Assembly (NCBI RefSeq): GCF_900129545.1
Contig: NZ_FQWB01000004.1
Span: forward strand, 310,001 to 374,000
DNA from: Flavobacterium fluvii
GTDB lineage: Bacteria; Bacteroidota; Bacteroidia; Flavobacteriales; Flavobacteriaceae
DNA: 64,000 nucleotides
Reading direction: 5' to 3'
Part shown: positions 52,587-60,977 of the stretch, one piece after another
How the letters are laid out: each line of letters begins with the position of its first letter
How positions within the stretch are numbered: the first letter of the stretch is position 1
The notes under the pieces: generated by a model
The model's input: only the letters and a program-made list of their open reading frames with translations
Database searches by the model: none
What the model was told of the DNA's origin: nothing
Position numbers and translations under genes: made by a program

Positions 52587-53006
52587 TCAATCCACTTCTT
52601 TTTTATCTATTTCTTTCTCCATCTCTTTCACTTGTTCAGCCAGTTCTAAATATTCCTTGGAAAGTTCCGTAACTTCTCGTTCGGTTTTTTCTTCGGCATT
52701 AATAACCGAATTTTTTGCCGGTTCGTGAGATGACACCAGTTCATTTACTTTCAAATGCAGGGAACCCGAAAACTTGTTGAATGATTTTTGAATAATAAAC
52801 AAACTCAAAAAAGTAAGTCCCAATATGACATCCCCAATAATTTGATGAATATCCTGGCTGGTAAACAAAAGATTAATCCACCAGAACAGCACCAAACAAA
52901 AAGCCAAAATAAACGTGATGGAATCTCCAAGAATGATGGTCGCCAAAGAAACCAATTTTTCGAAAATCTTTTCGGTGAAGCCGTATATGTTTCTTATTTT
53001 TTTCAT
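52587..53006 (-). CDS. Low-affinity iron permease family-like membrane protein
   Basis: Protein of 139 residues: two membrane spans (ITFILAFCLVLFWWINLLF; IGDVILGLTFLSLFIIQK) with N-terminal FTEKIFEKLVSLATIILGDS and a charged coiled-coil tail. It matches the bacterial low-affinity iron permease (PF04120) type, whose transport role in bacteria is untested. Its start is 2 bp after the stop of the gene upstream. Confidence 0.78.
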   Translation of the reverse strand: MKKIRNIYGFTEKIFEKLVSLATIILGDSITFILAFCLVLFWWINLLFTSQDIHQIIGDVILGLTFLSLFIIQKSFNKFSGSLHLKVNELVSSHEPAKNSVINAEEKTEREVTELSKEYLELAEQVKEMEKEIDKKEVD

Positions 53007-53008
53007 TT

Positions 53009-53227
53009 TTATTTTGTTGGCGAATGCTGATTCTTGATGTAATCTTTTAATAAAACATCCAATGAGTCATAATAACCCTGCAAGGTTTTAGTATTCATTT
53101 TGGGATTTTCCATATTAGGAATCGTGTCGGGCATCTCTGAAATGTATTTCGACAATTCAGGATATTGTTCCCTTATTTTCATGGTGATTTTGAGAATGGC
53201 AGTGTCGAGTTCTTTTTCAGTTTTCAT
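53009..53227 (-). CDS. Small soluble protein, unknown
   Basis: Protein of 72 residues, helical and charged (LDTAILKITMKIREQYPELS), with MNTKTLQGYYDSLDVLLKDY. No family name recognised, though similar short proteins occur in flavobacterial stress clusters. It lies between the permease-like gene (2-bp gap) and the 53261-53500 gene (33-bp gap), likely one operon. Confidence 0.7.
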   Translation of the reverse strand: MKTEKELDTAILKITMKIREQYPELSKYISEMPDTIPNMENPKMNTKTLQGYYDSLDVLLKDYIKNQHSPTK

Positions 53228-53260
53228 GATAAATTGTATTAATCAATTACTGGAACAATG

Positions 53261-53500
53261 TTATTTTTTCAACCAAGATTTATAATCAAATAGATTGTCT
53301 TCCTGAGCCCTTACAGAACATCCGCTAGCTTTATTGTAATATCTTTGTTCTTGCTGATTGGTGACTTCATTATAAGACATTGCCACCTCAAGATTACATT
53401 TTGCATTGCTGGCATAAAAACCAATCAAATCTTGATTTTCGGCTAAAATATCCAAAGATTGAACTGCTTTAATTAGGTCGTTAATTACGGTCATTATCAT
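53261..53500 (-). CDS. Small protein with two cysteines, unknown
   Basis: Protein of 79 residues from ATG 53500 (another ATG at 53494). The frame is open to 53575, but that start would lie upstream of the -7 box of motif M3, so it is rejected. Sequence has NDLIKAVQSLDILAENQDLI and CSVRAQEDNLFDYKSWLKK. Unknown function. First gene of the M3-driven unit. Confidence 0.68.
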   Translation of the reverse strand: MIMTVINDLIKAVQSLDILAENQDLIGFYASNAKCNLEVAMSYNEVTNQQEQRYYNKASGCSVRAQEDNLFDYKSWLKK

Positions 53501-53537
53501 GATTTTGTTTTGTCGAAAATGAGTTTTCTCGACTTCA

Positions 53538-53601
53538 CAAAGATGAAGCGCTTTCCGAAAAAAAGTGTTACACAACTTTATCCCAAAGTTGCATAATTCA
53601 C
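53538..53601 (-). promoter_or_regulatory. Stress-regulon motif M3 with -7 box
   Basis: Minus strand: GTGAATTATGCAACTTT, 5-nt spacer, AAAGTTGTGTAACAC, 37 bp at 53565-53601; then 27 nt to the end of CATCTTTG (53538-53545). The best palindrome of the set: TTATGCAACTTT against TTACACAACTTT. The start codon is at 53500. Confidence 0.78.
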
Positions 53602-53635
53602 ATATTGAATGACTTGAATTTTAGAAATTTACAAA

Positions 53636-53863
53636 TCAGGCACTCCTCTTCTTTCTATTGCTTTCTTCAATGACAATGAAACCGCCAACGATTATCATCA
53701 ACCCAATAACGGGCTCCCATTGCACGGGGTTATCTTGTTCATTGCTTATGCTGGTCGATCCCATTTCCGCCAATTGTTCGTCGGTTACATAATTAAAACC
53801 CGTGCAAACCGTCATTATGATTCCCATCATGATAAATACTACCCCAAGAATTTTTGTGTCCAT
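53636..53863 (-). CDS. Small two-span membrane protein, unknown
   Basis: Protein of 75 residues: hydrophobic spans ILGVVFIMMGIIMTVCTGFN and VIGLMIIVGGFIVIEE with an acidic linker (TDEQLAEMGSTSISNEQDNP). Four bp after the MlaD stop on the same strand, so it closes the Mla operon. Function unknown. Confidence 0.7.
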   Translation of the reverse strand: MDTKILGVVFIMMGIIMTVCTGFNYVTDEQLAEMGSTSISNEQDNPVQWEPVIGLMIIVGGFIVIEESNRKKRSA

Positions 53864-53867
53864 TTTT

Positions 53868-54716
53868 CTATTTTTTATTCTTCTCTTTTTCTTCTTTTGC
53901 TAACTCTTCCTGTTTCTTTGCTTCGGCTTTTTTCTTTTTGTTGAAATAGCCTTTCAGCAGAAAATTGTCCTTGGCGGCTTCCATATTTTCGCTCAATCCT
54001 TTTGTTCCCGCTTCCAGATTCGACATCGTCGAATCTAGTTTTATGCCTAGTTGTTCGTCTTTGACCAGTTTTGAAAGCATTCCTTTTCCGTTGTTCATGC
54101 TGGTGGTGAATTTGGAAAACTCTTTGGTACTTATTTCTAGATTGGCCAATGTGTTTTGCAAACTGTTGGCGAATTCTTTGTCGTTCATCAGCTTGGACAA
54201 AGTGCCATTTCCATTATTCATGCTGGAGCTAAATTGGGCCAGTTCGGCCGTAATAATTCCCGCATTGTCCAAAGTCGTTTTCACGCTTTTCATCAAGTCT
54301 TCCATTTCAATGGCACTTTTCGACTTAATAAAGTCGTTGTCCTTGACTACCACTTGGGAAATAGTTCCGGGTGAAACTGTCAAAACTTTGTCTCCCATCA
54401 ATCCATCAGAGCCTATACTGGCCGTGGCATCCTTTTTAATGTATTTTTGAACGTCTTCTTCCATCAACAAACTCACGACTACGGTAGAATCATTTATCAA
54501 TTCTATTTCGCTGACAGTTCCCACATTGATTCCCGAAAAACGCACATTGTTTCCCACTTTCAAACCACTAACCGTTTTGAATTGTGACTTCAAATTGAAA
54601 GTGTCCCCAAACAAATTTTGCTGTTTTCCAACAAAATAAATAGTGATGACAAACAGTACTAGTCCAATGACCACAAACATTCCTAATTTCCAATTTGATC
54701 CGGTATCTTTATTCAT
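53868..54716 (-). CDS. MlaD/MCE-domain protein
   Basis: Protein of 282 residues: N-terminal membrane anchor (LGMFVVIGLVLFVITIYFVG), MCE domain (KSQFKTVSGLKVGNNVRFSG, INVGTVSEIELIND, GLMGDKVLTVSPG) and a helical tail with two related repeats (SMNNGNGTLSKLMNDKEFAN, SMNNGKGMLSKLVKDEQLGI). MCE proteins form the periplasmic lipid-carrying ring or tunnel of the Mla-type transporter. ATPase and permease genes are directly upstream. Confidence 0.93.
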   Translation of the reverse strand: MNKDTGSNWKLGMFVVIGLVLFVITIYFVGKQQNLFGDTFNLKSQFKTVSGLKVGNNVRFSGINVGTVSEIELINDSTVVVSLLMEEDVQKYIKKDATASIGSDGLMGDKVLTVSPGTISQVVVKDNDFIKSKSAIEMEDLMKSVKTTLDNAGIITAELAQFSSSMNNGNGTLSKLMNDKEFANSLQNTLANLEISTKEFSKFTTSMNNGKGMLSKLVKDEQLGIKLDSTMSNLEAGTKGLSENMEAAKDNFLLKGYFNKKKKAEAKKQEELAKEEKEKNKK

Positions 54717-54735
54717 GATTTATATTATTTATTGT

Positions 54736-55470
54736 TTAAATGAAAAATGAGTGTACCCATTCGTCCTTGCTTTTTTCCAGTTCTTCATAACTACCTTCGG
54801 CAGTAATTTCGCCTTCATTAAGAATCAATATTCTATTTCCCGTTGTTTTTGCACAAGCCATGTCGTGTGTAATTATGATGGAACTTGCTTTGTATTTTTC
54901 TTGAACAGACAATATCAATTCACTGATTTCCCTCGAGGTAATGGTGTCCAAACCCGAAGTGGGTTCGTCATATAAAATAATTTTTGGCTTGATGATGATG
55001 GCTCTTGCCAATGCGATTCTTTTTTTCATCCCGCCAGACAATTCCGAAGGCATTTTGTCTATGGATTCTGCCAACCCAACATTTTCCAATGCTTCCATAA
55101 TTTTACTTTCAATTTCTGGCTCGGCTAAATTTCGAGTATGGTGTTTTAACGCAAATTTCAAGTTTTGCCTTACCGACATCGAATCATACAAGGCGCCATT
55201 TTGAAACATAAAACCAATATTGACCCGCATATTATTAAGATCATCGTCGTTTAATGCGCTTACTTCTTCGTCAAAAATTTTAATTTCTCCTTTGTCGGCT
55301 TTAACTAATCCCACCAAACATTTGATGGTCACTGATTTTCCGGAACCAGAACGCCCCAGAATAACCAAATTTTCTCCCTTGTTTACCGAAAGATTAATTC
55401 CTTTCAAAACTTCGTTTTCCCCGAAAGTTTTATACAAATCCTTTATAACAATAACTGGTTGTGTTTCCAT
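54736..55470 (-). CDS. MlaF-type ABC transporter ATP-binding protein
   Basis: Protein of 244 residues. Walker A GRSGSGKSVTIK, signature LSGGMKKRIALARAI, Walker B IILYDEPTSGLD, switch His in IITHDM. Typical MlaF length and signature. Lies 4 bp after the permease gene and 19 bp before the MCE gene. Second MlaF in the window (first at 2794). Confidence 0.93.
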   Translation of the reverse strand: METQPVIVIKDLYKTFGENEVLKGINLSVNKGENLVILGRSGSGKSVTIKCLVGLVKADKGEIKIFDEEVSALNDDDLNNMRVNIGFMFQNGALYDSMSVRQNLKFALKHHTRNLAEPEIESKIMEALENVGLAESIDKMPSELSGGMKKRIALARAIIIKPKIILYDEPTSGLDTITSREISELILSVQEKYKASSIIITHDMACAKTTGNRILILNEGEITAEGSYEELEKSKDEWVHSFFI

Positions 55471-55474
55471 AATT

Positions 55475-56233
55475 CTAGAAAAATAAATCGGTTAGTTGAA
55501 CGGCCAGCATATCAATAATAAAAATGGAAAGCGAAGCGGCAACCACGGCTTCATTTGCAGCAATACCTACACTTGCCGTCCCGTTTGAAGCATTAAAACC
55601 CTTGTAACAACCTATTAATCCAATAAAAAAACCGAAGAAAAAAGTCTTGATGATGGCTGGAAATAAATCCAAAAACTCCAGATGTTCCAACACGTCGGAG
55701 AAATAGCGAAACAAGGTCATGTTTCCGTGGATGTTGTAACCAATATAGCCTCCATAAATTCCGACAAAATCGGCATAAATCACCAAGAGAGGCACCATGA
55801 GAGTGGTGGCCAAAATTCGGGTAACCACTAAATATTTATAGGGATTCACTGCCGAAACTTCCATGGCGTCTATTTGTTCCGTTACTTTCATCGAACCCAA
55901 TTCGGCACCAATTCCAGAAGCAATTTTTCCAGCGCAAATTAAGGCGGTAATTACTGGGGCAATTTCTCGAATCAAGGACAAGGAAACCATGCTGGGCAAC
56001 CAGGATTCAGCCCCAAATTTCAATAATGTAGGTCGGGATTGAATGGTTAAAACCAAACCCATTATAAATCCCGTGATGGTTATCAAGGGCAAGGTTTTGT
56101 ATCCAACGGCGAAACATTGCCTGCTAAACTCCCTCCATTGAAAAACGGGCTTGAGAAGTTCCTTGAAAAACCTCAAGGTAAATTGGGTCATGTCACCCGC
56201 TTCTTCAAAAATATTTTTTATATATACAGTCAA
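55475..56233 (-). CDS. MlaE-type ABC transporter permease
   Basis: Protein of 252 residues with about six hydrophobic spans and the family motif SMKVTEQIDAMEVSAVNPYK. GLVLTIQSRPTLLKFG and IREIAPVITALICAGKIASG are the conserved early parts; the C terminus contains GCYKGFNASNGTASVGIAAN. Inner-membrane partner of the ATPase and MCE protein, together a complete lipid-transport set. The gene at 56273-56662 precedes it by 39 bp. Confidence 0.93.
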   Translation of the reverse strand: MTVYIKNIFEEAGDMTQFTLRFFKELLKPVFQWREFSRQCFAVGYKTLPLITITGFIMGLVLTIQSRPTLLKFGAESWLPSMVSLSLIREIAPVITALICAGKIASGIGAELGSMKVTEQIDAMEVSAVNPYKYLVVTRILATTLMVPLLVIYADFVGIYGGYIGYNIHGNMTLFRYFSDVLEHLEFLDLFPAIIKTFFFGFFIGLIGCYKGFNASNGTASVGIAANEAVVAASLSIFIIDMLAVQLTDLFF

Positions 56234-56272
56234 AATAGTTCGGTTTTATATTTTTATGAAATTCTTTTCAAA

Positions 56273-56662
56273 CTAAACTCCTGCTTCCGAAAAGTAAGCC
56301 TTCACAAAAGCTATTTTTTGATTCTCGGTCATTGTATCGGTGTTTTTTACTTCAATTTTCATTTTTCCGAAACCCTCCACTTTGTTTAAAATAGCCAACA
56401 ATTCGGCTTTGGCATTGGTTGGACCAAAGAGTACCACTTCGCCATAATCCTTGATTACCTCAACCAGTTTTTTGTAATAGCTGGATAATTGTTGTTGCTC
56501 CTTGTTATGCATCAGGTTTTCGCTTTTGGCCAAAGCCTGCGTTTCTTCTTGATGTGTAAATTCTGATTCGATGGTTATTCTTTCGAAAGAATCAAACGTA
56601 AATTCTATTAAATAAGCGATGGAATGATCCATCCATACTCCCAATTTTTTTACTGCTTTCAT
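56273..56662 (-). CDS. Small soluble protein, eRF1/Host-attachment-like fold possible
   Basis: Protein of 129 residues from ATG 56662 (frame runs to 56713). MKAVKKLGVWMDHSIAYLIE, then FGPTNAKAELLAIL and KVEGFGKMKIEVKNTD. The GVWMDHSIAYLI pattern and the C-terminal GPxxAKxEL resemble the ribonuclease-H/eRF1-domain-2-like fold of bacterial translational-stress proteins; this is by pattern only. First gene after motif M4, likely start of the operon with MlaE/F/D. Confidence 0.6.
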   Translation of the reverse strand: MKAVKKLGVWMDHSIAYLIEFTFDSFERITIESEFTHQEETQALAKSENLMHNKEQQQLSSYYKKLVEVIKDYGEVVLFGPTNAKAELLAILNKVEGFGKMKIEVKNTDTMTENQKIAFVKAYFSEAGV

Positions 56663-56724
56663 ATCATTGTTTTTTTGAGGTTGATTCGATAGTTGCAATT
56701 GAAACAATCTCATTTATAATAAGG

Positions 56725-56788
56725 TAAAGATGAGCCTATTAATACTGTAAATTGTTATACAACTTTTGTTATAAGTTGTATTATTCAC
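56725..56788 (-). promoter_or_regulatory. Stress-regulon motif M4 with -7 box (Mla operon)
   Basis: Minus strand: GTGAATAATACAACTT, 6-nt spacer, AAAGTTGTATAACAA, 37 bp at 56752-56788; then 27 nt to the end of CATCTTTA (56725-56732). The start codon is at 56662. Confidence 0.75.
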
Positions 56789-56834
56789 TCTTTTTTGAAC
56801 AAACTGTTTTACACTTAAAATTGGACATAAAAAA

Positions 56835-56857
56835 AGGCTGTCTCCAAAAGACAGCCT
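56835..56857 (-). terminator. Terminator of the Dps gene
   Basis: AGGCTGTCT pairs with AGACAGCCT; on the minus strand it is followed by a T-run. It lies 70 bp after the Dps stop. Confidence 0.85.
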
Positions 56858-56927
56858 CAAACCAAAAAAATTTCTCAAATTTTTCTTCACCAAAAGATAT
56901 TTCTTTGTTTTGGTTTTAATTATGCCA

Positions 56928-57401
56928 TTAACCTAAATACCTTCTCATAATCCAGGCGATGGTTTCGTGTTGTTGCAGGATTCCCGTAAGCAAATCGGCC
57001 GTTCCGGCATCATGATAATCATTGATGCACAAATCAATATCTTTACGCAATTCGGCTATCATCATTTCGTGATCGGATAGCAATTCCGAAAGCATTGACT
57101 TTCGAACAGGATATTCGTTTGGATGCTCCACAATTCGCGAAAGCAATGAAAACTCGTTCATCGTTCCAATGGTTTTACCTCCCAATTTACCAATTCGTTC
57201 CGCTACTGCATCTATAACAACTTCCAATTCTGCGTATTGCGATTCAAATAATTTGTGCAGTTCCATAAAACTTTCGCCTGCCACATTCCAATGGAATTTT
57301 CTGGTTTTGATGTAAAGCATCATCTCGTCCGACAAAATAACGGAAAGCAAGTTGTTTATTTTTTGCAAATGATTTTCGCTAATTCCAATTTTTGGTATCA
57401 T
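56928..57401 (-). CDS. dps: Dps-family DNA-protection / ferritin-like protein
   Basis: Protein of 157 residues with the Dps signature KTRKFHWNVAGESFMELHKL then FESQYAELEVVIDAVAERIG, carrying the inter-subunit ferroxidase His, Asp and Glu. Dps dodecamers store iron and shield DNA in oxidative or starvation stress. Single gene with terminator; motif M5 lies upstream at 57550-57613. Confidence 0.93.
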   Translation of the reverse strand: MIPKIGISENHLQKINNLLSVILSDEMMLYIKTRKFHWNVAGESFMELHKLFESQYAELEVVIDAVAERIGKLGGKTIGTMNEFSLLSRIVEHPNEYPVRKSMLSELLSDHEMMIAELRKDIDLCINDYHDAGTADLLTGILQQHETIAWIMRRYLG

Positions 57402-57549
57402 GTTATTTTTGTATTTATGTTTTGAAATAATTAAAAACCATCAAAATCATCTGTTAGTACCGCAATTTTTTGTGGTGAGATTCTTCTTCTCTTGACTAAA
57501 CGACATTGATTGTTTTTATCCAGAATTCAATTTACATTAATTCTATATT

Positions 57550-57613
57550 GTAAAATTCAAAAAACTGAACATTAAATCGTTACACAACTTTTTGGAAAAG
57601 CTGTGTAATTCCT
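57550..57613 (-). promoter_or_regulatory. Stress-regulon motif M5 (Dps gene)
   Basis: Minus strand: left half weak (AGGAATTACACAGCTTTT), right half AAAGTTGTGTAAC intact, 37 bp at 57577-57613. At the expected 27-nt distance lies AATTTTAC, a poor -7 box. The Dps start is at 57401, so the 5' UTR would be about 140 nt. Confidence 0.6.
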
Positions 57614-57618
57614 TGCTT

Positions 57619-60018
57619 TTATAATTCACCACTCTCGATTCTGGCACTTGATTTCAATTTACTTTTTCTGGAAACAATTATTTTACCAATGTTTTCAGAC
57701 CCATCCTTCTGGTTCAACTGTTTTTGTATGGCAAGCCTCGCCATTAAATAACTTACCGTCGATTCGGCACCTTGATTCAAATTAATGTACTTGTCCTCCA
57801 ATCCGTCATAGCAACCTCCCGTACAAGGATTGTAAATGATTTGGTGTAAATGATTGTTTCCCAAAAACCAGCTGAAACCAATTTCCATTTTTTCTAAATA
57901 CTTTTCGTCCTTGAAAACATTGTAAAATTTGCTCAAGGCAAGAATGGTGTAAGCAATGTCAATGGGCTGTTCGCCACCTATTTTTTCCAGATTCAATTCT
58001 TCGTCATTGGTGTGCCAACCTTTATTTGATATGACTCTTATGCTGTTGTTTCTGTATATTTTTGACAACAAGAAATCAAAAGATTTTTCTGCAATTTCTC
58101 TATAAATTGTCTCGCCTGTCGTCAAATAAGCACACAATATGGCCTCTGGCAAGATACTGTTGGCATAAGTAAGATAACTCTCGAACCATTGCCAGTCGTC
58201 TTTGGCTTCGTGTTTGTACATCTGTACCAACTTGTTGGCTAGATGTTGCATTAAAAGCACGTTTTGAATAGAATGGTGTTTCAAATTACTATAATAAATT
58301 CCTTTTATAATGAAAGCGACAGCTCGTGTGGAATTCATTTCACTAACATTTTTCAATGCCAGTTCCATGGTCAACACAGCGTTTTTATACAATCCTGTTG
58401 GCAAAATTTCACCCAAAGAAATGAGGTGTCCCAAAGCCCAAATCGCTCTTCCATTGGCATCATCCAGATTTTCGTTGTTTTGTTTGGTAAACTTTTTCTC
58501 TTTGTCGACATAATTCAAGAAAGTGCCGTCATCTTGAAAACAGAATTTTATAAAGTTGAAATACTGGTTGATGTATTCTAAATCTCCTTCATCGTTTGTC
58601 AATTCAAAATGTTGGCACATGGCCACCAAAGCTCGAGCATTGTCGTCTAGAGTATAACCTGACTCTAAATCAGGTTGATTGATTATTGAAAACTGAATCA
58701 TTCCAAATGGAGTGGTCAGGTTTTTGAAATGATTGAGGTTGACTTCAGGAATTTTATACTGCAACTTTATATTTCCATCCGATATTTTTTCAAACATGTT
58801 GGCGTGTGCTATTGCAGAATTTTCCCAAGCGGTTGGAGCCAATTTATGAATGCCGTTTGCGGCTATGTTTTTGCGCAACTGCTCATCTCCCAATAAAAGA
58901 ATGACTTGTTCGGCCAACTGTTTTGGATTTTCAAAATCTACAATAATTCCTGTTCCGTTTTCCAATACTTCCATGGCGTGCGGAATTGGGGTCGAAATAA
59001 TGGGACAACCACAACTTATGGCGTAGGCAAACGTACCACTCACGGCTTGGTTCCTGTCTTTGGACGTAAAAAGATAAATATCGGTCAGTTGCAAATATTC
59101 CAACAGCTCATTCAAGGGCAAATATTGATTGATGAATTTCACGTTGTTTTGCAATCCCAAAGCCTCAATTTTGGCTTCCAACGAATTCCTGTATTTTTCA
59201 CCTTCATTTTTAAAAACAGTTGGATGCGTTTTACCGATGATGAGAAACAACACTTGCGGTTGTTCTTTGACAATGGCTTGCAAAGCATCGATCGACGTTT
59301 CGATGGATTTTCCGGAACTCAATAATCCAAAAGTTGAAATAATTTTTCGTCCCGACAATTCATATTTTCTCTTGAGGACTTCCTTGTTCGAATGCTCCAC
59401 CAAATGCGTTCCGTGGGGAATAATCGTGATTTTTTCAGGTAAAACACCGTAATTATTTTCCAGTATTTTTGCCGATGAATTAGTCATCACGATAAAAGAA
59501 TCTACAATAGCATTGATTTCTTGAACCTGCTTTTTAAGCTGGTCATTTGGATTAGGCAAAACCGTGTGAAAAGCCACGATTATCGGTTTGTGAATCAATT
59601 TTAAAAAGGATATAAAGTCGGCTTCGTTGTTTCTGAACAAACCAAACTCGTGTTGAATCAAAACAATTTCAATGTTTGAATTTTCATCAATATGCTCGGC
59701 TAATTCCACATACATTTTGGGATTGTCCGTTTTCAGGACGGCATATAGTTTATCTGCATAAATGTGCTTTTCATTTCCTGATTCCAATGCTACAATTTTT
59801 ATGGCAAACGATTTTGTAAATTTGTTGTTTATTGCAAAAATTAAATCTTGTGAATAAGTTGCAATGCCACATTCTCGGGGCGGAAAAGTGGTGATAAACA
59901 AAATTTCAGGCAGCTTGGTTTCGCTATGCATTAAATCTAATTTGTTGTCCAAACTATTTTTAAACTGCTTTTTTATTGAAGCCAAGTTATTTGGGGGGAT
60001 TGTGATTTTATTTCTCAT
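57619..60018 (-). CDS. Glycosyltransferase family 4 fused to a glycosidase-like domain
   Basis: Protein of 799 residues. Residues ~40-410 form a GT4 (GT-B) domain: FITTFPPRECGIATYSQDLI, IVLIQHEFGLF, STFGLLSSGKSIETSIDALQ and FAYAISCGCPIISTPIPHAM with the donor-site ExxxxxE-like end. Residues ~430-770 form an all-helical part (SGYTLDDNARALVAMCQHF, DANGRAIWALGHLISLG, GCYDGLEDKYINLNQGAEST) resembling an (alpha/alpha)6 glycosidase-like fold. The truncated GH130 gene precedes it by 1 bp. Such GT4-GH130 pairs occur in Bacteroidota and are linked to mannoside metabolism. Confidence 0.85.
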   Translation of the reverse strand: MRNKITIPPNNLASIKKQFKNSLDNKLDLMHSETKLPEILFITTFPPRECGIATYSQDLIFAINNKFTKSFAIKIVALESGNEKHIYADKLYAVLKTDNPKMYVELAEHIDENSNIEIVLIQHEFGLFRNNEADFISFLKLIHKPIIVAFHTVLPNPNDQLKKQVQEINAIVDSFIVMTNSSAKILENNYGVLPEKITIIPHGTHLVEHSNKEVLKRKYELSGRKIISTFGLLSSGKSIETSIDALQAIVKEQPQVLFLIIGKTHPTVFKNEGEKYRNSLEAKIEALGLQNNVKFINQYLPLNELLEYLQLTDIYLFTSKDRNQAVSGTFAYAISCGCPIISTPIPHAMEVLENGTGIIVDFENPKQLAEQVILLLGDEQLRKNIAANGIHKLAPTAWENSAIAHANMFEKISDGNIKLQYKIPEVNLNHFKNLTTPFGMIQFSIINQPDLESGYTLDDNARALVAMCQHFELTNDEGDLEYINQYFNFIKFCFQDDGTFLNYVDKEKKFTKQNNENLDDANGRAIWALGHLISLGEILPTGLYKNAVLTMELALKNVSEMNSTRAVAFIIKGIYYSNLKHHSIQNVLLMQHLANKLVQMYKHEAKDDWQWFESYLTYANSILPEAILCAYLTTGETIYREIAEKSFDFLLSKIYRNNSIRVISNKGWHTNDEELNLEKIGGEQPIDIAYTILALSKFYNVFKDEKYLEKMEIGFSWFLGNNHLHQIIYNPCTGGCYDGLEDKYINLNQGAESTVSYLMARLAIQKQLNQKDGSENIGKIIVSRKSKLKSSARIESGEL

Positions 60019-60019
60019 T

Positions 60020-60403
60020 TTATTTTTTATTATGCATTAATTCCTTTAACAATTGGGACAAACTCATTGATGCACAACCAATTCTTTCGTCGGCGGCACC
60101 ATAATAAACATATAAAACATCATCAAAAACTACTGTGCCTGTAGGACAGCACACGTTATTTACTTCACCTTTCAATTCCCAGACTTCCTCGGGTTGGAAC
60201 AATGGATATGGTAATCTGGCAATTTCTATCTGGGGATTTTCTAATTCAAGTAATGCTGTACAAGCAGAATAAACATAGCCATTGATTGAAACATGAACAC
60301 CGTGATAAATAATAAGCCAACCCAATTCCGTTTCTATTGGCAGACAACCTCCACCGATATAACTTATTTCATGGTCATGTTTTGGCGAAAACAGGATTAA
60401 TCC
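60020..60403 (-). pseudogene. GH130 beta-mannoside phosphorylase, C-terminal remnant
   Basis: The frame is open from 60403 (a stop lies directly before, at 60404-60406) and codes about 127 residues: GLILFSPKHDHEISYIGGG, CLPIETELGWLIIYHGV, ELENPQIEIARLPYPLFQPE, GEVNNVCCPTGTVVFDDVLY, YYGAADERIGCASMSLS. This is the C-terminal third of a GH130 phosphorylase (normally over 300 residues); the catalytic N-terminal blades are missing and replaced by the unrelated gene at 60397-60756. An internal ATG (60325) could still give a short product. Confidence 0.85.
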
Positions 60404-60756
60404 TTAAAATTGATTAAATAATTTCGCCAAAACTCTTCGGACAAATCCTCTAATGATTCAATTCCGGTTACTACTTGTATTTCAGGTTTAATACGATGAA
60501 GAAAACAGAATTTGTCATTAATTTTTCTTGAAAAGAAAACAAGACTTTTGTCCCATAACAATATTTTAAATCCCTCTTTTTCAACAATATGATTGCGCTG
60601 GTTATAACGATAGTATTTTCCGTCGGTTACATCATTTGCATTTACAAAATCGTCAAATTCTTCATACGTGATTTGGGGAACAATAATTCCTTTTTTGTCA
60701 AAATGAAGGAAATATTTGGAAGTGGTTAGCGCTCCTGAGGCATTTACACACATCAT
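60397..60756 (-). CDS. Unknown protein, possibly exported and disrupted at its start
   Basis: Protein of 119 residues from the ATG at 60756: GIIVPQITYEEFDDFVNAND and FCFLHRIKPEIQVVTGIESL; no family recognised. Upstream, in frame, KSKIYIILATLLMMCVNASG reads like a signal peptide, but the codon before it is TAA (60793-60795) and the next upstream ATG (60819) is cut off by that stop. The gene may thus have lost its signal sequence start by mutation. It overlaps the GH130 remnant by 7 bp. Confidence 0.55.
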   Translation of the reverse strand: MMCVNASGALTTSKYFLHFDKKGIIVPQITYEEFDDFVNANDVTDGKYYRYNQRNHIVEKEGFKILLWDKSLVFFSRKINDKFCFLHRIKPEIQVVTGIESLEDLSEEFWRNYLINFKD

Positions 60757-60869
60757 AAGCAGTGTAGCTAAGATAATATAAATTTTCGATTTTTACAATT
60801 TTTGGACCCTCAATTCCATAACACTTTTAACAACCATGAATTGCAAACATCTATTTTATACAAACAAAA

Positions 60870-60885
60870 AAGTTATATTATTCAC
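60870..60885 (-). promoter_or_regulatory. Half site resembling the stress-regulon motif
   Basis: Minus strand GTGAATAATATAACTT matches the left half of the motif; the right half and the spaced -7 box are absent. Upstream of the 60756 gene. May be a decayed site. Confidence 0.4.
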
Positions 60886-60930
60886 CACTCTTTGTCTTAA
60901 AAAAACTATTCGAAAATTGGAGATAAAAAA

Positions 60931-60956
60931 AGGGGCTGTCCGCAATAGAAAGCCCC
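60931..60956 (-). terminator. Terminator of the L,D-transpeptidase gene
   Basis: GGGGCT pairs with AGCCCC, with a T-run on the minus strand after it, 22 bp beyond the stop at 60978. Confidence 0.75.
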
Positions 60957-60977
60957 CCAAACAAAAACCAAAAAATA

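Noticed and set aside
53501..53575. Longer start for the gene at 53261
   Set aside because: The extension would start upstream of the -7 box of motif M3, so it could not be on the transcript.
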